Shown here piece by piece: positions 1-6,755 of a stretch of 53,998 nucleotides of DNA. The position numbers and the translations under genes were made by a program. The notes under the pieces are model-generated. The model was not told the origin of the DNA and ran no database searches. It saw nothing but the letters and a program-made list of their open reading frames with translations. Source of the DNA: an uncultured delta proteobacterium (GTDB lineage Bacteria; Myxococcota_A; Polyangia; Polyangiales; Polyangiaceae). The stretch is taken from assembly GCA_903892415.1 (NCBI GenBank), contig CAITIQ010000008.1, positions 1 through 53,998 on the forward strand. The letters run 5' to 3'. Every line of letters starts with the position of its first letter. The stretch's first letter is position 1.

Positions 1-1244
1 ACCGTCGAGCGGCTGGGCACGAAGCCATGCGCTGCTTCGGTGAGCGGCAACTTGCTCAGCAGCTCGTCCTGAATGAACTGCTGTGCGGCGCGCAGCTTCT
101 TGTGCGGGGAAGCGAGCAGACGCACGCCGCCCGAGCGCTTGGGCACCTCGAAGGTGATGTAGTGGGTGCGCTCGGGCGCTTCAGCGTGGAAAGCGAGATG
201 ACGAAGCTCAGCGATGGAGAGGCCGAGCGTCTCGGCTACGTCGGCGGGCGTTGCGAGAAACGGTAGGCCCGCTGCGCTCAGCGCCTCGACGTTGGAGCGT
301 CTGTCTGCGAGGCGCGCGGAGACGTCGCGGCCCAAAAAAACGATGTCGTTCTTGCGGCGAGCAAGCACCGCCTGGCGTTGGTCTGCGCGTTTATTCTCAG
401 CGGCTTGACGCTTCTCCTCTTTGACGGCGAGCTTCTTTTGCCGCTCGCCCTCGAGGAACTGCTCGACCGATTTGGCGGCAGCGGCCTTCGCCAGTTTGTG
501 CGACTCGTGGTGCTTGAGCCACAGATCGCCGACGCGGTGGATCTCGCGCAGTTGGTCTTGGGTGAGCATGCCGCGCAGGATCAGCCCGCGATCGATCAAC
601 GCGGTGCGCTCATCACTCTGCGGCGGGATCGTATCCACGCGCCCGATCCAAGCGGTGGCGTAGGGCTTGATCTTGAGCGAGCGTTTGCGCGTCTCCTCCG
701 GCGAAAGACCGAGGATGTCGTGCGCCTCGTAGGGATCCGGCAGGCTCGGATCGACGCGGATGGGCGCTTGCCGATAACTCTGGCCGCCTTGATTCGATGC
801 GGGACTTTGCGCTTGGGATCGCGCTGCTTGCGACTGGGAGACCTGCGGCTGGTTGCTGACGTTGCGCGGGGGCGGTTGCGAGACGGTGGGGGAGAACGTC
901 TTCGGATCCTCACCGATCGGGTGGTAGACGCGCTCGGTCTTGGCGTAGCCGATCGCCGCGAGCAGGCCGTAGGCCTCGAGGTGTTTGGCGGCGAGCAGCC
1001 GCGCGCGGTGGTCCTGGGTGACGAACTCGCCGGAGACGAACATTTTGCCGGTGGAAGCGAGCTGCAGGAGCGCCCCGCCGACGGCGCGCACCGTCGCGGG
1101 CGATGCATCGGCGGGCGGGTTCGCGACCGCTGCTTCAATGATCGCGGCGGGATCCTTCGGTGGGCCCTGGCCGTCACCACCGCCTTCACCACCACTGGCG
1201 CCGCCGCCGCCGAAGAAGCTTTTGACCTTGCCCCAGAGGCTCAT
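1..1244 (-). CDS. Retron-type reverse transcriptase, 3' part cut by window edge
   Basis: The frame stays open from ATG at 1244 to the window edge (414 residues visible), so the catalytic core including YADD lies outside. The readable end has the hallmarks of a retron RT start: a helical 'LGLSIAELRHLAFH' segment (about 340-353), then 'HYITFEVPKRSGG' (361-373), 'LASPHKKL' and 'AAHGFVPSRS' (404-413). These align closely, from memory, with the Mx162 RT of Myxococcus. RTs of this class copy part of the RNA encoded just upstream into branched msDNA. Residues 1-325 are an unusually long N-terminal extension: a Gly-rich start, a Gln/Ser/Pro linker (about 117-160) and a basic, probably coiled-coil stretch (about 250-300). 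The predicted retron RNA ends 47 nt before this start, and a weak GGAAAG lies 11 nt upstream. The retron RT identity is firm; the role of the extension is unknown. Confidence 0.93.
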   Translation of the reverse strand, partial: MSLWGKVKSFFGGGGASGGEGGGDGQGPPKDPAAIIEAAVANPPADASPATVRAVGGALLQLASTGKMFVSGEFVTQDHRARLLAAKHLEAYGLLAAIGYAKTERVYHPIGEDPKTFSPTVSQPPPRNVSNQPQVSQSQAARSQAQSPASNQGGQSYRQAPIRVDPSLPDPYEAHDILGLSPEETRKRSLKIKPYATAWIGRVDTIPPQSDERTALIDRGLILRGMLTQDQLREIHRVGDLWLKHHESHKLAKAAAAKSVEQFLEGERQKKLAVKEEKRQAAENKRADQRQAVLARRKNDIVFLGRDVSARLADRRSNVEALSAAGLPFLATPADVAETLGLSIAELRHLAFHAEAPERTHYITFEVPKRSGGVRLLASPHKKLRAAQQFIQDELLSKLPLTEAAHGFVPSRST

Positions 1245-1291
1245 ACGGGCCGGCTTTCCGCGCGCTCACGAAGCGGGCGGCGTGGTGCGTT

Positions 1292-1313
1292 CACTGTTCG
1301 AGAGAGGCCCGAG
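1292..1313 (-). repeat. Retron a2 repeat
   Basis: This is the downstream arm of the a1/a2 pair. Its core, read on the minus strand, is CTCGGGCCTCTCTCGAA, followed by C and AGTG. The reverse transcript would be expected to start at the template base next to it, near 1314. It ends 47 nt before the reverse transcriptase start codon. Confidence 0.88.
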
Positions 1314-1351
1314 AACTCGACTTCGTGCGAAGGACCGCGTCCGATCACGAA

Positions 1352-1424
1352 GGCCCAGAGGCTCCATGCGGAGACCGAGACGCTTGTCGTCGCCTCAGTG
1401 GGGCTTGCATGGAGCCTTTGGGCC
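1352..1424 (-). repeat. msd long stem-loop (inverted repeat)
   Basis: The two 18-nt arms, read on the minus strand, are GGCCCAAAGGCTCCATGC (1424-1407) and GCATGGAGCCTCTGGGCC (1369-1352), complementary except for one position. The 37-nt loop can form a further stem, GAGGCG with CGTCTC. This would be the main hairpin of the msDNA. Confidence 0.85.
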
Positions 1425-1503
1425 CAAAGAACATCGGGCGTGGGGATGCAATGGTAGTCAAACTCCACCGCGGCGGAACACCGCGGCATAACGGGCTCGT
1501 GCG

Positions 1504-1525
1504 CTCGGACCTCTCTCGAAAAGTG
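1504..1525 (-). repeat. Retron a1 repeat
   Basis: This is the upstream arm of the a1/a2 pair. Its core, read on the minus strand, is TTCGAGAGAGGTCCGAG, and the outer part is CACTT. It pairs with 1292-1313 and ends at the first candidate branch guanosine. In known retrons this duplex is required for priming reverse transcription. Confidence 0.88.
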
Positions 1526-1575
1526 TACGGACCTCCTCATATCAATCTCTCGGCGGAATGTCAGGACCTCAACCT

Positions 1576-3633
1576 TCACTGGCTGCCCATCGAGGTTGAA
1601 AGTTTCAGGGCGTTGCGCACCTGCCAGGCGGCCCAACCGAGCAGGCGACCCCACGGGAAGGGCAGCTTGAGGCGGCCTTCTTCTTTGTGGATCTCCTCGG
1701 CGATGGCGCGCGGGAGGTAGACCGTTCGCGCAGTCGTATCGGCTAGCTCAGGCACGAGCGGCGCTTGCGAGAGCGCGGCGATCTCGGCGCGGGCGATCTT
1801 CCAACCGCGCACCAGCAGCTCGTCGAACGGCAAGCCACGCTGCTTGGCCAGCGCCTCGAGCATCTCGTTGCAAGGCGCTGCAAAGAGCTGGATCTGCATC
1901 ACGGTATCGGCGCTGACGGAGCTCACGGCCGGCGCTGTTTGTTGCGGCTGCTCGTTCACGCGAGCCGGCGTCGCTTCGGGCGCGCGCGCTGCAGGCTCTT
2001 GGGGCCCGAGCGCGAGGCGCATCGCCATCAGGTGCCGGCAAGGGCCTTTGCGCAGACGGTTTTTGAAGAAGTGAGAGCAGCTGCAGGTCGCGCGTTTGAT
2101 CTGCCCGTCGCGATCGATCAGCGCCTCGACCTCCATCTTGCCGAAGCTCGCGACGGCGATCACGCCTGCGTCGACGCGATCTTTGCGCGTGAAGGTGACC
2201 GAGGCTGCGAGCGCTCGGCCTTCTTTGATCTCCACCGGCTCGCTGCCGAGCAACGTCTCGGCGAGCGCGCTGGGCATGATCGAACGGAAGCGCACGAGCT
2301 CGCTGGAGTAGTCGAACACGAGCTGCCCGCGGCGTGCGAGCGCGAACAGCGCCGCATTGAGCGCGGACTCACTGGCACCGAGCGTTTGGCCGAGCGCGGC
2401 GCGCGAGCTGAGTTGCACCTCGGCCAAGTGGGCCGCCGCGCGATCGACGAGGGCCGGATCCGGGCGTAGCTCGGCGAAGTGGGTCTCGAGCGCGCTGCCG
2501 CTCGTCCAGTCGTTGGCCGTCCAGCCGGAGAGCGCGAGGTTGAAGCGCATTTCGCCGAGGTTGGCGGTCCATACGCTGGGCAGCCCAGCGCCGAACAGCC
2601 GCACGTCGAACGACTCGGCCAGCGGAAGGGTGCGCGCGAGAGCGAACAGCCGACGGCGGCCCCAAACGCGGATCTCCTCTTTGATCGGCCCGCGGTAGAC
2701 CGGACCGCGCGACACCAGCTCGATGCCCCACGGTTCGAGCACGACGATGGGCGGCTTGCCCGGCTCGAGCTTGAAGCGCAGGCTGCGCGGACCCTCTTTT
2801 TCGCGATGCCGTTTGAGGTGCGCGAGGATCGAGTACACGACGTCCACCGAGAGGGTGAGCTTGCGGCTCGGTAGCGCCATCGCCGCTTGCAGCTGACCGA
2901 AGCCGCGCAGCCACGACGGCGGAAGATCGATCTTCTCCTCGCGCACATCCGCGCTGCCCTCCGTCTTCACTTCGAAGCCGCTCGGATCTACCAAGAGGCG
3001 CGTCGAGCGATAGCTGCGTAGCGATTGGAAGTGATCGTAGAGGCCGAGCGAGTAGTCGACGTTGGTCGTGCCGAGGCCAGCGCCGGACTCGGCGCGGAAG
3101 GCGTCACGCGCGACCGACAAACAGCCGTAGGCCGACTCGTCTTTGGAGAAGCATTCGAAGAAGACGCAGTCGGGCGCGACGGTGACCACGGGATCACAGG
3201 GGACGAGCGCACGGAAGAGCTCCGGATCATTGCGCATCAGCTCTCCGGCCCAGGCGACCCGACGGTTCCAATAAACCCTGTGCGCTTCGCGGAACTGCTG
3301 ATCGAGATCCGCCGGGATGGGCTCGGCCTTCATCTTCGCCAGTTCGCGTTTGATGGTGTTGTCGGTGAGCTGGCTGCGCAGCTTTTGCTCCTCGCTTCGC
3401 TGCTCGGCTTTCCACGCTTCGTAGCCGGACTTGTCCTTCTTCTTGAAGCGCAGATCGCCGACCACGACGTCATGCAGCGCGCTCATCGCCTCGCGATAGC
3501 GAACCGGGTGGACCAGGTCAGCGTCGAAGAAGACCTTCGGTCGCGCGAGGTTGGGTGCGAAGGCGAGGGCGCTGGCTCCTCCGCTCGTGGTCTTGAGGCC
3601 GCTCGCCCCGAGGTAACGAAGGTCGAGCCTCAT
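1576..3633 (-). CDS. Winged-helix/SWIM zinc-finger protein (retron-associated WHSWIM)
   Basis: The protein has 685 residues. A SWIM zinc finger (CxC...CxH) is seen with C517, C519, C532 and H534. A winged-helix-like stretch precedes it at about 395-450 (three helices, then 'RRGQLVFDY'). SWIM fingers bind nucleic acid or partner proteins. Residues 60-130 are highly charged and helical. The start overlaps the stop of the upstream ARM gene as ATGA (3630-3633), pointing to translational coupling. Downstream, 50 nt separate its stop from the a1 repeat of the retron RNA. As I recall the published retron classification, a WHSWIM protein with an ARM-repeat protein defines type XIII, so this is probably an effector or regulator part of a phage-defence retron. 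The motifs are certain; the function is inferred from context. Confidence 0.85.
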   Translation of the reverse strand: MRLDLRYLGASGLKTTSGGASALAFAPNLARPKVFFDADLVHPVRYREAMSALHDVVVGDLRFKKKDKSGYEAWKAEQRSEEQKLRSQLTDNTIKRELAKMKAEPIPADLDQQFREAHRVYWNRRVAWAGELMRNDPELFRALVPCDPVVTVAPDCVFFECFSKDESAYGCLSVARDAFRAESGAGLGTTNVDYSLGLYDHFQSLRSYRSTRLLVDPSGFEVKTEGSADVREEKIDLPPSWLRGFGQLQAAMALPSRKLTLSVDVVYSILAHLKRHREKEGPRSLRFKLEPGKPPIVVLEPWGIELVSRGPVYRGPIKEEIRVWGRRRLFALARTLPLAESFDVRLFGAGLPSVWTANLGEMRFNLALSGWTANDWTSGSALETHFAELRPDPALVDRAAAHLAEVQLSSRAALGQTLGASESALNAALFALARRGQLVFDYSSELVRFRSIMPSALAETLLGSEPVEIKEGRALAASVTFTRKDRVDAGVIAVASFGKMEVEALIDRDGQIKRATCSCSHFFKNRLRKGPCRHLMAMRLALGPQEPAARAPEATPARVNEQPQQTAPAVSSVSADTVMQIQLFAAPCNEMLEALAKQRGLPFDELLVRGWKIARAEIAALSQAPLVPELADTTARTVYLPRAIAEEIHKEEGRLKLPFPWGRLLGWAAWQVRNALKLSTSMGSQ

Positions 3634-5627
3634 TGGCTGGTGACTCCGGAAAAAGAGACTTCGGGGAGGAGCTCACGCACCGTGTCTGCGAGCTCTGGAC
3701 GAAGGCGGAGCGCCCGCGCGAGCGCTGCCAAGGCCATCGCTCGTTCGGCCGGGCGAACGCTGCGCGCGACGTGCCGCACCAGCGCGAGCACCTCGGCTTG
3801 CGGTGCTTCCTTCGACGGGCGAATGGCGTGGGCAGTGACGTCGCGCATGGCGTTGCGTTTGGCTTTCGAGCCGCCGTGGATCGAGAGCATGGTGGTGGCG
3901 AAGAACTGCGCTGTCTTGGGCGCTGCGTGTTCGTCCTTCGCCTGCAGCCAGCGCTTTGTGTGTTTGGTGGCGAAGGCTCGCACGTCTTTCCACGGTGACT
4001 CGGAGAGCGCCCACCAAAGCATCGCGCTCTCACTGAACTTGGGCTCGCTCGCGAGCAGCTCGAGCCCGACGGCGCGCACGTCGGCGTGCGGTGCATCCAC
4101 GAGCTCACGCAGATGCTCCGGTTTGGCGAAGCTGAGCTCGACCAACTTTGTCCGTAGGTGGTCGGCGGCTCGCTTGCGAACCGGCTCCACCGTGGCTCGC
4201 CCGAGCGTGGTCGCGATGCGTAGATCCTTCTCGTTTTGCAACGGCTTACCGAGCGCCCACGAAAGGCCGAGCTCGGCGACAGGCGCACGTTTTTGGCAGG
4301 CCAGCTCGCAGGCTTGCGCCAGCGAGAGCCGCGACGGCGCGACGTGCTGCGCGATGGCCTCGCACAACAAGGCGACGATCTCCGGGCTGGGTGTATCCAG
4401 CAGGGCGAGCCACTGCTCGACGGTCAATCGCTCGGCGCCTTTGGCGGTCTTGATCAACGCGGCTCCGAGCTCTTGCGCTTCTTCGTGCGGGCTCGAGAGC
4501 AGGCCGCGTAACTCGGGCAGAGTCAACGCCGCGAGCTCGTGCTTGTGATTCGCTTCGAGCAGCTCTTTGAAGAAGCGGCGCACTGGCCGCGCGTGCGACC
4601 CAGCGACGAGCGGCACGAGCTCTCCGAAGCAGTTGCTGAAGGCCTCGGGGAGGAAGGGCGCGGGTCTCAAGCTCTCGAGCGATTCGCCGGCGGCTACGCG
4701 GATGCCTTTGGGCCGAAACTCGAGCACCGTTGAGCTCGCGTAGAGCGCGTGCGCGAGCCCCCAGGCGTCGAGCAGGCGCATCGGTTTGCTGAGGTGCTCA
4801 TCGCGATAAAGGCTCAACGTATGCCGCATGGCGCGGCCGTAACGATCGACGTCCCGCCGTCCGAGCCGCCTGAAATAGCGGAAGGCGCGGCGGGCGAGGT
4901 AGCTCCGGGTCGCGATCGAAAATTGGTCGGAGGTCCCGCCCTCGTCGAGGCGGACGCGCAACGACGGATCGGTGGCGAAGGAGCCGACGCCGTAGCGAAC
5001 GATGCGCGTGCGCTTCACCAGGCGATCGAAGGCCACCATGAAGTGGCCCATCAGCTCGTCGTCCCCAGCTTGTTCGGCCTGCTTGAACAGCCGTTTGACG
5101 AGCGCCTTGTGGCCGCTGCGGTCACAGCCGTCATCGACGTAAGCGAGCAGCGCGCGGCGCGCGAACGGCCGCGTATCTGTGAGCCAGTTCTTGGCGAAGG
5201 AGGCGGCTTGCTCGACCTTGCGGAAGCGAAAGAGCTCGCTGACGAAGTGGTCATCCTCGCTGGCGAAGGCCTGCTCGAGCCAGAGGAATGACGGCGGCGG
5301 CGAGTCGTCACGAGGGCCGCCCGCGGGCGACGTGTCGCCGGGCAAGAGGATGCGCGCAGCGCCGCTCGCGACAAAGCGCTGTCGCAGCTTGCGCTTGATC
5401 AGCCGGTGGTACTCGGTGGTCGCTGCGTCCTCCGTGGCGAAGGTTCGCTTGGAGCTGCGCTCGCTACCGGGTTCTCCTTGCGCGAAGTGGAGGACCGCGC
5501 CTTGTTGCTCGATCTCGAAGACCGAGGTGGAGGCTGGTATACCGGCGATCTCGAGGGTCTGTCTCGTGAACGGGTTGACCCCCTTTCGAGCTGGAACCGC
5601 AGGAATTATTCGCTCGAATCGCGGCAC
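3630..5627 (-). CDS. WGR-like plus ARM/HEAT-repeat protein (retron-associated)
   Basis: The protein has 665 residues. Residues about 35-87 look like a WGR domain: a beta-rich stretch ('FEIEQQGAVLHFAQG'), then 'FATEDAATTEYHRLIKRKL', the usual WGR ending of acidic helix and Lys-rich helix, although the W-G-R triplet itself is degenerate. The rest is almost all paired amphipathic helices typical of ARM/HEAT repeats (for example about 340-600, with 'PHADVRAVGLELLAS'). The start is GTG at 5627, with a strong GGAGGG seven to twelve bases upstream. It is the first gene of the unit ARM - WHSWIM - retron RNA - RT. WGR domains in other proteins sense nucleic-acid ends, so contact with msDNA or phage DNA is conceivable but unproven. 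The repeat fold is well supported; the precise role is not. Confidence 0.82.
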   Translation of the reverse strand: MPRFERIIPAVPARKGVNPFTRQTLEIAGIPASTSVFEIEQQGAVLHFAQGEPGSERSSKRTFATEDAATTEYHRLIKRKLRQRFVASGAARILLPGDTSPAGGPRDDSPPPSFLWLEQAFASEDDHFVSELFRFRKVEQAASFAKNWLTDTRPFARRALLAYVDDGCDRSGHKALVKRLFKQAEQAGDDELMGHFMVAFDRLVKRTRIVRYGVGSFATDPSLRVRLDEGGTSDQFSIATRSYLARRAFRYFRRLGRRDVDRYGRAMRHTLSLYRDEHLSKPMRLLDAWGLAHALYASSTVLEFRPKGIRVAAGESLESLRPAPFLPEAFSNCFGELVPLVAGSHARPVRRFFKELLEANHKHELAALTLPELRGLLSSPHEEAQELGAALIKTAKGAERLTVEQWLALLDTPSPEIVALLCEAIAQHVAPSRLSLAQACELACQKRAPVAELGLSWALGKPLQNEKDLRIATTLGRATVEPVRKRAADHLRTKLVELSFAKPEHLRELVDAPHADVRAVGLELLASEPKFSESAMLWWALSESPWKDVRAFATKHTKRWLQAKDEHAAPKTAQFFATTMLSIHGGSKAKRNAMRDVTAHAIRPSKEAPQAEVLALVRHVARSVRPAERAMALAALARALRLRPELADTVRELLPEVSFSGVTSQ

Positions 5628-5704
5628 GTGATCCCTCCGAACTGCGCGCAGGCTACGAGCATCGCAGGGCCTGCGCTAGGCTGAATTGCTTGGCGTTTGG
5701 CAGC

Positions 5705-6556
5705 TCACCAGGCTCGCAAGGCCTGCACGTCAGCGGGGTGGAGGAAGGGCGTTACTTCGTCCGGTTGGCCGGTCACGATCGGCCCCATGCCGAGCTTGCT
5801 GGCGGCGACCTTGGCGGTGGCCGCGAACAGCGGATCGGGGCTGAGGATGCATTGAGCGATCTCGTCGGCGAGCTCGGTCGCGCCGTAGAGTGCGGCGATC
5901 ACCGCTGCGAGCATGCCGGGGTCGGCACGCGTTGGTTCATGGAGCAACGCGCTCGCTAGCACGGCCTTTCCTTTTGGCGAGATCTGCGTGCGGCTCTCGC
6001 GATAGCCCGAGACGCTCTCGAGCAGCGGAGTTGCGGCCGCGCGCGCGGCCTCGAGCATCAAGCTGAAGCTCGCACCTGGAGGCAGAATGGTTTGCCCAGC
6101 GAGATCCAGCGCGAGCGGCCTCGTGGCCAGCCATTGATAACGCGGTAGCAGCTGCGGCAGGCCCTCGAGCATTGGCATGTAAGGCCCCGAGAGGTTGTAG
6201 AATCCGCCGGGGGTTTGAAAGTAGACGTGGCTCGTACGATCGGGCCGAGTGTCTTCGGCGTAGGAGTCGAACCTAATGCCAGTTCCGGAAATGGTGCCGG
6301 CGGTACGGCTGTCGATGCTGCTAATGGCAGTCCAGGTGTAGGCGCGATCGGCGAGCAGGCCCCAAGCGGTGAGCACCGGCATTGGTTTGGGCGGCAGCAG
6401 CCAATCGACCACCGACTTCAGCGTTGGCAGCTTGCGACCGAAGGGCGCGTCGGTCGCTGGGTTGTAGTCCACGTTGCGCAGCTCGGACGCGACCAGCATC
6501 CGAGGTTGGTTTGCGGTCGGGGCGAGCGGAGCAGAGGTCATGGCGGGTGGCTGCAA
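5705..6556 (-). CDS. Uncharacterised protein, C-terminal piece of the split gene
   Basis: The frame has 283 codons if started at TTG 6556, but coding-like sequence extends back to about 6688, and no good start or ribosome site is seen, so it is most likely the end of the split gene rather than an independent one. It contains a Trp/Tyr-rich segment ('LLADRAYTWTAIS') and two alanine-rich helical stretches near its end. Function is unknown. Its stop is 77 bp upstream of the ARM-protein start. Confidence 0.5.
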   Translation of the reverse strand: MQPPAMTSAPLAPTANQPRMLVASELRNVDYNPATDAPFGRKLPTLKSVVDWLLPPKPMPVLTAWGLLADRAYTWTAISSIDSRTAGTISGTGIRFDSYAEDTRPDRTSHVYFQTPGGFYNLSGPYMPMLEGLPQLLPRYQWLATRPLALDLAGQTILPPGASFSLMLEAARAAATPLLESVSGYRESRTQISPKGKAVLASALLHEPTRADPGMLAAVIAALYGATELADEIAQCILSPDPLFAATAKVAASKLGMGPIVTGQPDEVTPFLHPADVQALRAW

Positions 6557-6755
6557 CGTAGCGCGAAGTGCGAGTTCGGCGGTGAGGCTCGGCAGGTCTA
6601 GCCATTCGCCGGCCAGCTGACGCTCGTTCGCAGGGAGTCGGGGAGCTTCTCCAAGAGCCCGGTAAGCGGCTGTTTGAAGTTAGCGAAGCGAACGCCCTGC
6701 TGCACAAGAGGCGAGAGCTCGGCCGGGAGTTCGGCCTCGAACGCCGCCAGCAGCA

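Larger units (their letters stand above)
1292..1525 (-). ncRNA. Predicted retron ncRNA (msr-msd) with a1/a2 inverted repeat
   Basis: This RNA fills the gap between the WHSWIM gene stop (1576) and the RT start (1244), where retrons carry msr-msd. In RNA sense, a1 (1525-1504) pairs with a2 (1313-1292) over 22 positions: 20 Watson-Crick pairs, one G-U and one mismatch. After a1 come two AGC triplets; the G of either (1504 or 1496) could be the branching guanosine. An msr hairpin follows at 1486-1468, an 8-bp stem with loop UUC. The msd has an 18-bp stem with one mismatch (1424-1407 with 1369-1352) and a smaller inner stem-loop. A second hairpin (1352-1321) sits between this stem and a2. No long frame in the interval looks like protein. 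Structure and position are seen in the sequence; msDNA production is inferred from retron biology. Confidence 0.88.

Noticed and set aside
378..1457. 359-codon plus-strand open frame over the retron RT start
   Set aside because: It crosses the RT gene and the structured ncRNA region and has no protein family features; the minus-strand RT motifs are clear.
3025..4548. 507-codon plus-strand open frame
   Set aside because: It lies antisense to the WHSWIM and ARM genes and spans both. Its composition is that of a high-GC shadow frame, while both minus-strand genes have recognisable domains and an ATGA junction.
6598..6600. Selenocysteine or programmed recoding to explain the split HEAT-like gene
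   Set aside because: The stop here is TAG, the change is one of frame, and no slippery run is visible at either shift.
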